Positions 45,001 through 52,758 of a stretch of DNA of 64,000 nucleotides are shown in pieces. Position 1 is the stretch's first letter. Each line of letters begins with the position of its first letter. The notes under the pieces were generated by a model. It was not told the origin of the DNA. It did not search any database and worked only from the letters and a program-made list of their open reading frames with translations. This stretch comes from Bdellovibrio sp. (GTDB taxonomy: Bacteria > Bdellovibrionota > Bacteriovoracia > Bacteriovoracales > Bacteriovoracaceae), in the NCBI GenBank assembly GCA_016187935.1, contig JACPIU010000026.1:62001-126000 (forward strand). The letters run 5' to 3'. The translations under genes and the position numbers were made by a program.

Positions 45001-45184
45001 AACTTACCGCGACAGCATGGGCATCTTCTTGAATCGCGGCACCCACGATTTCATCGACTGAACGATTGTGACCGAGATGAATCACCTCAACTCCTTGAGA
45101 TTGTAAAATTCTCCTCATGATATTGATTGAAACGTCATGCCCGTCAAAAAGACTTGCTGCAGTGACAAAACGTAAATTGCTCAT
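42035..45184 (-). CDS. icmF: Fused adenosylcobalamin-dependent acyl-CoA mutase (IcmF)
   Basis: 1049 residues in the IcmF order. Residues 1-130: B12-binding domain with the cofactor His in LFDGHDVSINIMRR. Residues about 175-410: MeaB-type G-protein chaperone with P-loop GLTGTGGAGKSSLIDEL, the SVDPTRKKTGGALLGDRIR switch and the NKYERP specificity motif. Residues about 545-1049: mutase TIM barrel with YPFKRTDEDAKRMFAGEGGP, ISGYHIAEAGANPISQVAF and FTYVEYYLSRG. Known IcmF enzymes interconvert isobutyryl-CoA and n-butyryl-CoA; activity on other acyl-CoAs is possible. Start has GGTGGT upstream. Confidence 0.95.
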   Translation of the reverse strand: MSNLRFVTAASLFDGHDVSINIMRRILQSQGVEVIHLGHNRSVDEIVGAAIQEDAHAVAVSSYQGGHIQYFSFLRKCLNDNGGKNIRIFGGGGGVITTDEVRYLHEIGITKIYTPADGVSLGLDGIVKDMISQSDYSTIESYSCHSFLSTMDHMLLGKAISYIEAKGALQFHVEEKNIQVLGLTGTGGAGKSSLIDELISRFHLYYPQMKIALISVDPTRKKTGGALLGDRIRLSSVSNKNLFVRSLATRQSSDELSPQIKQVISYLKALDFDLIIVESSGIGQASDAITKVATQSVYVMTPEFGAPSQLEKIEMLDAADYIVINKYERPRSEDALRDVRKQYRRNKNLLGTGKGFVRDEELPIYGTVASRFNDDGVNALFCDLILGLGLDNSTVKGLKKSKASTSVAPIIRHERVNYLWDVVQAVRDYNNKTKEIVSLIADFEACERAVELTKSKEVEKYCKLLCAKIDSEIFKQIKCYEENTEKLKSGEFLYSVRGKEIKVQSKYTSLSGLNISKVAIPTISSKAQIVQFLRESNLPGHFPYSAGIYPFKRTDEDAKRMFAGEGGPIRTNKRFHFLSKNDQAKRLSTAFDSVTLYGQDPDTRLDIFGKIGEAGVSIATLDDMDDLYRGFDLTAPQTSVSMTINGPAAIILAMFFNVAIKNKLTDHDFWNTEKRLEIMRQVRGTVQADILKEDQAQNTCIFSLDFALKMMGDVQEYFCKNKIRNYYTVSISGYHIAEAGANPISQVAFTLANGFTYVEYYLSRGMKIDDFAENLSFFFSNGLDPEYTVIGSVARKIWAIALRDRYGANDKSQKLKYHIQTSGRSLHAQEINFNDIRTTLQAFLALSDNCNSLHTNAYDEAITTPTEESVRRAIAIQLIINKEFGFNKTDNPLQGSYIFNELCQLVEEAILSEFERISARGGVLGAMEAMYQRSKIQEESLFYEMQKDSGEFPIVGVNTYLATRANEHFDTPIQLSRCTDQEKNDQIDRLKKFHNKNEDKAKNALAKLREVALNGGNIFEEMLTTVNYCSLGQITEVLYSVGGSYRRNM

Positions 45185-45255
45185 ATTACCACCATAAATT
45201 AATTCAAAATAATTTTTGAAAACTATACTCCATCTTTGTTGATTTCTGAATACTT

Positions 45256-46002
45256 TCAGGCGACTTTGGCTGATTGCTTACCCTTATCTCGGAGGAACAA
45301 AATGCTTGAAACAAGCATAATTGCTATTGATACCCACTGGGAGGACGAAAATGGCCCATAAACACCACGAATAGCGTCTGCCCTCATAAATTCAAGCAGA
45401 AAACGCGCCCCTGCATAAAGCAAAAAATAGGACAAAATGACCTGCATCTTTTGGATATTGTTTTTTTTAACAACTCTACGGAAGTAAAAAAATAAAGCAA
45501 TCAATATGAACATTTCATAAAATTGAACAGGATGTTTATCCAATTCATGACCAAAAATATTGAGAGGTGTACCAAGTTTTCTTCCAAAACAACAGCCTGC
45601 TAGAAAACAGCCAACTCTACCGAGAGCATGACCCAAGCAAAGGCCGGGTAATAGTCTTATTGCAAGATCCAAATTTATTAATTTAAAGTAATAATTATGG
45701 ACTGTCGTAAAGATTGTACCAAAAACTAATCCTCCAAAAAAAACAAACCCTCCTCCCATCCAAAAATTTATTGATGTAAGTACTGTTTGATTTCTCTCGG
45801 CCGAAAAAATCCAAAAAAACATCTTTGCTCCCAACCAAGCCGATATAAAAATTCCTAATAAAAAAAATTTAAATTTAAGTGCATCCACTTTAACTTCATC
45901 TGCTGCAGCCAAACTGTAGGTATAGGCAATACCCCAGGCAAATCCTAAAAAAAGCGGATACGAATATATCGGAAATGGCCAATCAAAGAGTATGGGCATC
46001 AT
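45256..46002 (-). CDS. lgt: Prolipoprotein diacylglyceryl transferase
   Basis: 248 residues with six to seven membrane helices. The Lgt signature is present in the form GHALGRVGCFLAGCCFGR (near 125), with the essential Gly-Arg, and YSYPLFLGFAWGIAY at the N-terminus carries the first conserved segment; HPVQFYE near 155 holds another conserved block. It transfers diacylglycerol to the lipobox cysteine of prolipoproteins in the inner membrane. It follows lspA by nine bases, so both lipoprotein-maturation steps are together. Confidence 0.92.
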   Translation of the reverse strand: MMPILFDWPFPIYSYPLFLGFAWGIAYTYSLAAADEVKVDALKFKFFLLGIFISAWLGAKMFFWIFSAERNQTVLTSINFWMGGGFVFFGGLVFGTIFTTVHNYYFKLINLDLAIRLLPGLCLGHALGRVGCFLAGCCFGRKLGTPLNIFGHELDKHPVQFYEMFILIALFFYFRRVVKKNNIQKMQVILSYFLLYAGARFLLEFMRADAIRGVYGPFSSSQWVSIAIMLVSSILFLRDKGKQSAKVA

Positions 46003-46011
46003 GAAAAGCTT

Positions 46012-46548
46012 TTACGACTTATATTGATCAACAGAATTTTCAATTGAATTATTGGTAAGTTTATGATCCTTTTTGTGCTTGATTTCCAATAAGAAATCAT
46101 AAATTAACAAAAAAGCGGCAATTGTGATTGCACTATCGGCAACATTAAATGCCGGAAAATGATGATCCATTAGGTGGAAATCAGCAAAGTCCACCACATA
46201 ACCAAGGAGGAAACGATCAATCAAATTACCAATCGCCCCAGCAAGAATTAGACCATAACTTAAGAATAATATTTTGTTTTTATCTCGAGTTTTCCAGATA
46301 AGAACGACAAGCCAGGCACAAGCAATTATTGGTATTAAGAGAAATAAAGGTTTTCGTACTGAATCATCAGCGTTGGCCATAAAACCAAAGGCTGCTCCAG
46401 GGTTGCGCACGTAAGTTATGCTAAAAAATCCTTTGATTACTGCGAGAGATTCACCATGGTGAAATCTTGCTTGAATCACATTTTTTGAAACTTGATCAAT
46501 GATAATTAGCCCGACAATGAGCGCGAGTAACATCAAAATTTTACGCAT
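46012..46548 (-). CDS. lspA: Lipoprotein signal peptidase (signal peptidase II)
   Basis: About 178 residues from the ATG at 46548; a TTG at 46554 is equally well placed relative to the AGGA site. Four membrane helices. Catalytic Asp residues sit in GNLIDRFLLGYVVDFADF and FNVADSAI; the N-terminal signature IIDQVSKNVIQARF and the NPGAAFGFM loop are also typical. It cleaves the signal peptide of lipid-modified prolipoproteins. Its 5' end overlaps or abuts the stop of the response-regulator gene. A C-terminal basic tail of about 25 residues is longer than usual. Confidence 0.95.
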   Translation of the reverse strand: MRKILMLLALIVGLIIIDQVSKNVIQARFHHGESLAVIKGFFSITYVRNPGAAFGFMANADDSVRKPLFLLIPIIACAWLVVLIWKTRDKNKILFLSYGLILAGAIGNLIDRFLLGYVVDFADFHLMDHHFPAFNVADSAITIAAFLLIYDFLLEIKHKKDHKLTNNSIENSVDQYKS

Positions 46549-46564
46549 AATCAATGTAGATCCT

Positions 46565-48070
46565 TTAATAGTAATCCTTTGCATTTATTTCATATTTTTC
46601 GATTTTTCGAAGCAAGGTTTTCTTTGGAATATTTGCACGCAACGCAGTTTGGTTTATTTTCCCTTTATTACTTTTTAATGCATGAACAATAAATTCTCTC
46701 TCAAACATCTCTTTTGCGACTTGAAAATCCATTCTTTTATCTTCGGGACCAAGACCAAGAAAATTAAATTGATAGACCTTGGCAGCATCAACGACCATTT
46801 CTGGATCAAGTACTGAATCTTTAATCCCCTTGAAATCTATAACTGAATTACTGTCATCTTCCTCCGAAGTAACAATATTTTGAACAACCTGACGTCCACC
46901 TTTTTTTACTGAATCCGGCAATGCTGCCACCGTTATGTAATCTGTCGATTCTATGATAAAGGCATGTTCAATCACGTTTCTTAACTCCCGAATATTACCG
47001 GGCCATGAATAGCCTTTAATTAACTCATAAGCTTCTGGTGAAAATCCCTTGATGTTCAAATTATGAACATTATTAAAGTAATCAATATAATATTGCGCTA
47101 ACACTTGAATATCTGAAATTCTCTCCCGCAATGGTGGCAGATACACAGGCAGAACGTTCAAGCGATAAAATAAGTCTTCGCGAAAAGTTCCTGCCTTAAT
47201 CATTTCCTCAAAATTTTTATGAGAAGCTGCTATAATTCGAACATCAACTTTGATATCCCTGTTAGCACCAACCGGTGTAAAATTCTTTTCCTGTAGCACT
47301 CGAAGAAGTTTGACTTGCATACCCGGTGAGATATCTCCAATTTCATCCAGAAAAATTGTTCCTGAATCTGCATATTGAAATTTACCAATTTTTCTTTCTG
47401 AAGCTCCGGTGAATGCTCCCTTTTCATGTCCAAAAAGCTCTGATTCAATCAAGTTTTCGGGTATTGCAGCCAAATTTATTGTTACAAATTTATTATCTTT
47501 ACGAGGACCATTAAAGTGAATGGCCTTTGCTACCAATTCTTTACCAGTTCCGCTTTCACCCCGTATTAGGACAGGTGTATTAACTTGCGCAAGTCGTGAA
47601 ATAACTGAAAAAACTTTTTGCATGACATCTGATTCACCAACAAATTTATCTTCAGTATTCCCTCCAAGGCTTAAACGTGGCGCTGAAAAAGCTGATGTTT
47701 CAACTAACGATCTTGCCTTGAGGGCCCTTTTTATTAATGCGACTAAATTATCTGAAGTGATCGGTTTCTCAAGATAGTTATAAGCACCTTCCTTAACCGC
47801 TGTAACTGCATCACTCACATTGGAATATGCAGTAAGAATAAGAATAATCAAAGATTGATCAAACTTTTTCATTTCTTTTAATGCTTCCATGCCATCCATC
47901 TCAGGCATGTTCACATCCATGACAACCATGTCATATTTCTGCTTATAAACCGCGTGCAAGGCCTCTTTACCGTTAGTGGCGGTATCAACCAAAAAATTAT
48001 GGAACTGCAAAGCTTGCTTCACACTTTCACGGAGAACTTGATCATCATCAACAACAAGTACTTTATGCAT
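46565..48070 (-). CDS. NtrC-family sigma-54-dependent response regulator
   Basis: 501 residues from the ATG at 48070, preceded by AAGGG. Receiver domain (1-120): KVLVVDDDQVLRES, phospho-acceptor Asp in MVVMDVNMPEMDGM, and LEKPIT with the conserved Lys. AAA+ domain (about 150-390): Walker A RGESGTGKELVAKAI, the sigma-54 contact GAFTGA in GHEKGAFTGASERK, and FLDEIGDISPGMQVKLLRVLQ. C-terminal Fis-type helix-turn-helix: HALKSNKGKINQTALRANIPKKTLLRKI. It activates sigma-54 promoters when phosphorylated, most likely by the CHASE2 kinase encoded just upstream. Confidence 0.95.
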   Translation of the reverse strand: MHKVLVVDDDQVLRESVKQALQFHNFLVDTATNGKEALHAVYKQKYDMVVMDVNMPEMDGMEALKEMKKFDQSLIILILTAYSNVSDAVTAVKEGAYNYLEKPITSDNLVALIKRALKARSLVETSAFSAPRLSLGGNTEDKFVGESDVMQKVFSVISRLAQVNTPVLIRGESGTGKELVAKAIHFNGPRKDNKFVTINLAAIPENLIESELFGHEKGAFTGASERKIGKFQYADSGTIFLDEIGDISPGMQVKLLRVLQEKNFTPVGANRDIKVDVRIIAASHKNFEEMIKAGTFREDLFYRLNVLPVYLPPLRERISDIQVLAQYYIDYFNNVHNLNIKGFSPEAYELIKGYSWPGNIRELRNVIEHAFIIESTDYITVAALPDSVKKGGRQVVQNIVTSEEDDSNSVIDFKGIKDSVLDPEMVVDAAKVYQFNFLGLGPEDKRMDFQVAKEMFEREFIVHALKSNKGKINQTALRANIPKKTLLRKIEKYEINAKDYY

Positions 48071-48090
48071 ATAAAAACCCTTATTCAAAA

Positions 48091-49968
48091 TTAGGCATTT
48101 TTCAATTTAATCTCAAATGATGTTCCCTTACCTAATGTAGACTGCACCGAAATTTGCCCACCATGTAACTCAACAAAGTATTTTACCAAGTAAAGTCCAA
48201 GACCAGTACCTTTTATTGAGTGAGTCGATTCATTTTTTACCCTATAAAATTTATCAAAGATATATCCCAAATCTTCTGGGGGGATACCTCTTCCATTATC
48301 ACTGATTTTGACATAGACCCACTGCGCATCGTCCCATGTTTTAATAGTAATTTGCGTTCCTTCACCAGAATATTTTATGGCATTCTCAACAAGATTGTGG
48401 AAAACCCTAACCATTAAATTCGGATCTATTTCAATTGGGTAAAGTGGAGACAAATCCAAGATAACAGCAATTTGCTTTGCGCTTGCTTCAAATTTGAGCC
48501 CATTAGTCACTGTTTCAATCAATTGATTTATATCTTTATTACCCTTATTAAGGGTCAAATTCTGCGATTCTATTTTCGTCAAATCCAAAATTGAAGTGAT
48601 ATATTTATTAAGGTCTTTAGTTGAATTAATAATCGAGTGCAATCCATTTACTAATTCCGGTGTTCCTCTATTTTTCTGGATAAGTACATCGGCCATTCCT
48701 GCAATTTTAGCAACGGGGGTTTTTAAATCATGGGACATCAATGAGATGAAATTCTGCTTGAGACTTTCTACCTTTTTCAAAATTTTAGTTTCTTCCTGAA
48801 TGGCAAATCTAGTCTGGTATTCAGCAATTGCCCGAAAAGGTACCCAAATATAATAGACGACAAAAATTGTTAAAATTAGATGTGTAAGATAAATCCAAAG
48901 ACCAAAGAGGCTAAACAACAAGTGACCGATAATAAAAACACCCGCTATTGTCATAAAAGTCACTAATAGTCCCGTAGTCGGCTTTACTCTTGAAATAACT
49001 AATGACAAGAAGAGACCAAGAACAAGGGCAAGCACATAACTAACCCAACGTGGAACTGCCAAGATCGTCTTATTTTGAATAAGCGCTTCAATAATCTGTG
49101 CATGCACTATAGCTTTTGGCGCTTTTAATTCATCTTTATCAAAAGGTGTTAAAACATAATTGGATGGATTTGAGAGATATTTAGGAGCGATTAATACAAT
49201 TTTATCTTTGAAAGTTTTTTCAGGAAAATTGCCCACCAATACTCTATGGAAAGGAATTTCTTTGATGTTATGCTTGCCATCGCTTGGATTCGAAAAATAT
49301 GGGAACATAGCAAAGAAGGCATCAGCTTCACGAACATAGTACGCACCAAATAAATTATTCACATCAATTGCTTGGCCACCATGCAGTTTTCTGTATTGAC
49401 TCGCAGTCCACACATGAAGCGTACTTTCTCCTGAAATGTTCAATATTGCTCTTCTTGCCACATCATCTTTAGCAAAAAAATTATCAATATTTATCAAGGC
49501 CAATGAATATCCTATATTTTGTAAATCCCGCGGGGGCTTCAGTTCACCCCACGCATCCATCTCGGACCCAAATCTAAACATCCCACCATGCGACGTGAAA
49601 TCTTCAATCGCAGTTTCAAAATAATTTAAATTTTCAATATCCGTATCGGATTCTGGTTCATTTAGGGTGCTGATATAATTAATTATTGCAGGTTTATCTT
49701 GATTTAATCGCTTGATCATCCTGGCGTGGCTGGCATAAGTGTATGGATATTTTTCACCAAGATATTCGTCACTATCCTCGTCCATATAAATAACAACAAT
49801 ATTATCTTGCTGTGTTGAGACGAGATCATATTTAATTCTCATGTCATAAAAAATTGCTTCAATGCTCGAGAATGAATATTGAAATAAAATGACAATAAAA
49901 ATGACGGTAAATAATAACGGATAATAGTTGCTTAAATCATAGAACTCGTCATTTATTTTAATCTTCAT
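48091..49968 (-). CDS. CHASE2-domain sensor histidine kinase
   Basis: 625 residues from the ATG at 49968. One N-terminal membrane helix (PLLFTVIFIVILFQYSF), an extracytoplasmic CHASE2 sensor domain (about 30-285; IVVIYMDEDSDEYLGEKYPYT pattern with KDKIVLIAP at its end), then three membrane helices (about 295-385). The kinase core has the phospho-acceptor His in NFISLMSHDLKTPVAKIAG, N-box HNLVENAIKYSG, G1 DNGRGIPPED and GTGLGLYLVKYFVELHGG. The stimulus is unknown. It is 20 bases upstream of the NtrC-type regulator, its likely partner. Confidence 0.93.
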   Translation of the reverse strand: MKIKINDEFYDLSNYYPLLFTVIFIVILFQYSFSSIEAIFYDMRIKYDLVSTQQDNIVVIYMDEDSDEYLGEKYPYTYASHARMIKRLNQDKPAIINYISTLNEPESDTDIENLNYFETAIEDFTSHGGMFRFGSEMDAWGELKPPRDLQNIGYSLALINIDNFFAKDDVARRAILNISGESTLHVWTASQYRKLHGGQAIDVNNLFGAYYVREADAFFAMFPYFSNPSDGKHNIKEIPFHRVLVGNFPEKTFKDKIVLIAPKYLSNPSNYVLTPFDKDELKAPKAIVHAQIIEALIQNKTILAVPRWVSYVLALVLGLFLSLVISRVKPTTGLLVTFMTIAGVFIIGHLLFSLFGLWIYLTHLILTIFVVYYIWVPFRAIAEYQTRFAIQEETKILKKVESLKQNFISLMSHDLKTPVAKIAGMADVLIQKNRGTPELVNGLHSIINSTKDLNKYITSILDLTKIESQNLTLNKGNKDINQLIETVTNGLKFEASAKQIAVILDLSPLYPIEIDPNLMVRVFHNLVENAIKYSGEGTQITIKTWDDAQWVYVKISDNGRGIPPEDLGYIFDKFYRVKNESTHSIKGTGLGLYLVKYFVELHGGQISVQSTLGKGTSFEIKLKNA

Positions 49969-49982
49969 TCCGTAGTCACCGT

Positions 49983-50702
49983 TTAATGGGAAAGTCCGGC
50001 AACTTTCTCGATTCGGCAAAATGAAAATACTTCTTCCAGATAAGAGTAATTAGAATTCTCACACTTCTCTCTTAACCTTTTTAATTTCGGAAGAATTATA
50101 GATAATTCTTGGCCTACATTTAACTCGCTCGACAAGGCCCTCGCTAAATATAAGGGAGGATAACCCATGAATTTCAACAAATTGTGGCGAAGGGCCCTAT
50201 TTCGAATAAATGGACCAAACATTGTATCGATTATCATAAGTGGAAAAGTGAATAGAAATACAAAGGATGTTAAATTTGTTCTGACATATGATCGATTTGA
50301 TTTCAATTCTAAAATAAGATTTTCAAACAATTTTTCCAGCTCGTATGTAGTCAATTCATTGGCAATTAATGTCCCAATAATAAGCTGTGGTCTTCCCCAA
50401 ATAGACTGAATCAGAAAGATTGAAGATGGATAGATTGGAGATAAAAAGGCCCTTGTTGATCTAACACCGAAACGATTCGATAATTTTGAAATAATCTTTG
50501 TCTCTCGTGAAATCGTTTTAAAAGGACGAAGGCCCATAAATAGAATCAACCAAAATGATGATGTAGATACAAGAATTACGATAATTGGAAAAAGAAAACC
50601 AAAAACTATCCAGCTGGAAAATTCCAGGGTCACAAGAAAATAAAGTAAAGAACTCAAAATGATGGCCCCGACAAAAAGAATGAATATGCTTTTCGCTCTC
50701 AA
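49983..50702 (-). CDS. HtpX-like M48-fold membrane protein without the zinc motif
   Basis: 239 residues. Two N-terminal membrane helices (about 5-27 and 32-57) and a third at about 146-166 match the HtpX layout. Residues 92-140 follow the M48 pattern: an IWGRPQLIIGTLIANELTTYELEKLF stretch corresponds to the strand and helix that lead into HExxH, but the motif itself reads Asn128-Leu-x-x-Glu132, so both zinc His residues and the catalytic Glu are lost. It is therefore probably a non-proteolytic relative. It overlaps the CHASE2 kinase gene, suggesting a role in signalling or membrane sensing. Assignment to the M48 fold is inference. Confidence 0.55.
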   Translation of the reverse strand: MRAKSIFILFVGAIILSSLLYFLVTLEFSSWIVFGFLFPIIVILVSTSSFWLILFMGLRPFKTISRETKIISKLSNRFGVRSTRAFLSPIYPSSIFLIQSIWGRPQLIIGTLIANELTTYELEKLFENLILELKSNRSYVRTNLTSFVFLFTFPLMIIDTMFGPFIRNRALRHNLLKFMGYPPLYLARALSSELNVGQELSIILPKLKRLREKCENSNYSYLEEVFSFCRIEKVAGLSH

Positions 50703-50845
50703 TGAACCCAGTTTTTGTTATGCCTTATTTAGGTGCAATATAACCATTTGATTTTAGGCGGTTTTTGTAGAAATTACAAGATCACTTCTAACTCCTCATT
50801 TTTTTGAAATAATCTCTTGATTTGCACCGCGTTAATGAAGTACAT

Positions 50846-50861
50846 GTTTCAAATCTGAAAC
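50846..50861. promoter_or_regulatory. Inverted repeat upstream of the endonuclease IV-like gene
   Basis: GTTTCA-AATC-TGAAAC is a perfect 6-base inverted repeat 29 bases before the ATG. It could be an operator. The sequence TTGATT at about 50818 lies 18 bases before a poor -10 candidate, so the promoter is unclear. Confidence 0.35.
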
Positions 50862-50889
50862 GTAATTACTTAGTTAAACGGAGATTCTC

Positions 50890-51729
50890 ATGAAGTTTGA
50901 TCGATTATTGTTTGGAACTGCTGGGATTCCACATAGCACAGCTAAAAAAGGCAATCCTATCGAAGGTGTCCGACAAATCCATGCACTTGGACTTGATTGT
51001 ATGCAGCTTGAATTTGCTCATGGCGTGCGGATGAAGGATGAGGTCTCCTCAGGGCTTCGCAAAGTATCATATGAATTGGGTATTCCTCTCACAAGTCATG
51101 GGCCTTATTATATTAATTTGAACGCCAGAGAGCAGGATAAAATCGATTCATCTGTAGAGCGTATAATTCAAACTGCCAAGATTTCTGATCTTTGCGGCGC
51201 AGAGTCAATGACTTTCCACGCTGCCTTTTACATGAAGGATTCCCCTTTTGATGTTTTTGATCTAGTTGAAAAGAGCCTTAGTGTCATACAGGAACGTTTA
51301 AGCCGTCTAGATATTGAAATTGAGCTTCGGCCAGAATTAACAGGTAAGACGAGTCAATTTGGAAGCCTCGAGGAGCTTATCACCCTGACAAAAAATGTTA
51401 ACTCGTGTCAACCTTGTATGGATTTTTCTCATTTGTATGCGCGCACAGGAGAATGCAATTCTTACAGTGAATTTGTGGATATATTAAACAGATTAAAGAA
51501 TGAACTCGGTGCAAATGCTTTGCAGAATATGCATATTCATATTTCCGGCATTAGCTCAAATAGTAAGGGTGATTTGAAGCACCTTAACTTAAATAACTCC
51601 GATTTTAACTGGCAGGACTTAATGAAGGCGCTTAAAGATAATGATTGCCGAGGTTATATTATTTGCAACAGTCCGAATCTTGAAAAAGATGCATTGATGC
51701 TCAAAGATTATTATAGCAAGATTCAATAA
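50890..51729 (+). CDS. Endonuclease IV-like TIM-barrel protein
   Basis: 279 residues. Endonuclease IV (Nfo) pattern: FGTAGIPHST at the start, LTSHGPYYINLNAREQDK near 70 (the H-x-PY-x-INL motif), FHAAFYMKD, ELRPELTGKTSQFGSLEEL (metal-ligand Glu), CMDFSHLYARTGE and NMHIHISGIS. The enzyme cuts DNA at abasic sites with three zinc ions. The final DRHxxIGxG motif of classic Nfo is replaced by KGDLKHLNLNNSDF, as in some archaeal-like members, so activity on DNA is probable but not certain. Confidence 0.8.
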   Translation: MKFDRLLFGTAGIPHSTAKKGNPIEGVRQIHALGLDCMQLEFAHGVRMKDEVSSGLRKVSYELGIPLTSHGPYYINLNAREQDKIDSSVERIIQTAKISDLCGAESMTFHAAFYMKDSPFDVFDLVEKSLSVIQERLSRLDIEIELRPELTGKTSQFGSLEELITLTKNVNSCQPCMDFSHLYARTGECNSYSEFVDILNRLKNELGANALQNMHIHISGISSNSKGDLKHLNLNNSDFNWQDLMKALKDNDCRGYIICNSPNLEKDALMLKDYYSKIQ

Positions 51730-51740
51730 AACAATGTTCA

Positions 51741-52220
51741 CTAAGCCGCTGTTGAAATTTTATCGGAATCTAGATGAGTACTAGTTGAATTGAATTCCAC
51801 AATCTTTCGGGCGTTGTCATCTAAAAATTGATTCAAAGTTAAATTGAATTTTTGCACCCCAAAAAAATAGTGTCGATTATTGTAATTATAAATTCCTATC
51901 ACATCAGCTTTTAATATTTTACAAAGATATTGAACATCTGCTCTTGAAGAGACAAAAACAATTTCATTGGTTGCAAGTCCTTTTTTTACATCATAGAAGG
52001 GTTTCCAATTAATAGGAAAATCAAGCGGACCATTTGGAGAATTTATTCGCCAAAATTTGGCATACTCCACGATTGACGACGATTGCACACCATTTGCTTG
52101 CAATATTTCCAATAATGCGTCAACAAGATGATCTGAACTGTCGTTCTGCTCGACATCTCGAAATGTCTCATTGAGCATTTTCCCTATTAGGGAATCATCA
52201 AACATTGAATTATTTGTCAT
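51741..52220 (-). CDS. Protein of unknown function
   Basis: 159 residues from the ATG at 52220, which has GGTAGG seven bases upstream; the longer TTG start at 52235 lacks a site. Soluble, mixed alpha/beta; MFDDSLIGKMLNETFRDVEQ is an amphipathic start, and the middle has KKGLATNEIVFVSSRADVQYLCKIL and VIGIYNYNNRHYFFGVQKFNL. No family recognised. It is convergent with the endonuclease IV-like gene. Confidence 0.6.
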   Translation of the reverse strand: MTNNSMFDDSLIGKMLNETFRDVEQNDSSDHLVDALLEILQANGVQSSSIVEYAKFWRINSPNGPLDFPINWKPFYDVKKGLATNEIVFVSSRADVQYLCKILKADVIGIYNYNNRHYFFGVQKFNLTLNQFLDDNARKIVEFNSTSTHLDSDKISTAA

Positions 52221-52312
52221 CAGTTTACCTACCAAACAAGCTGATAAACAACTTTTGCATCGACTATCTTTTCGGGTAAAACTAAAATTAAATGAAGGAC
52301 AAAGCAGCGATA

Positions 52313-52744
52313 TTAGATCGGTGTTTTAAATTCGAAAAAGGTCTTAATATCATCGACATCGATAATCAGCCATCCTGTGTCTTTTTTACGCATTTGAGCG
52401 CTTTTTTTAGCATACACTTGTACTCGATCTTTACTCTCAAGCTTGTCCTCATACTGTATTAAATAGGTCAACAAACATGTCTCATCAGTACAAGTTTCAG
52501 AGTGAATTTTCAATTTCATAAGCTTACGCTTATTTATTCCGAAAAATTTATCAATTTCAGCAGCAGGAAGCTCACTTATTTTATTGAACAAGTCGTCTGC
52601 AAGATAAGGTCGCAATCTTTCCAAGGATTGAGAATTACTAAAGCGAAAGTTTACAAATTCTACCAATGTATCTTTAGCTGTTTTTTCGCTTTTAGTACAA
52701 GAAAGTTGAACGATCAAAAAACTAAGCAATAGAAATCTTATCAT
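52313..52744 (-). CDS. Small lipoprotein of unknown function
   Basis: 143 residues. The signal peptide RFLLLSFLIVQLSC ends in a lipobox Cys. The mature domain (about 120 residues) could be an NTF2-like fold: helix TLVEFVNFRFSNSQSLERLRPYLADDLF, then strands LKIHSETC..., TYLIQYEDKL and GWLIIDVDDIKTF. Two cysteines (SETCTDETC) may form a disulfide. No named family recognised. Confidence 0.65.
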   Translation of the reverse strand: MIRFLLLSFLIVQLSCTKSEKTAKDTLVEFVNFRFSNSQSLERLRPYLADDLFNKISELPAAEIDKFFGINKRKLMKLKIHSETCTDETCLLTYLIQYEDKLESKDRVQVYAKKSAQMRKKDTGWLIIDVDDIKTFFEFKTPI

Positions 52745-52758
52745 TGCAAAAACCTTGA

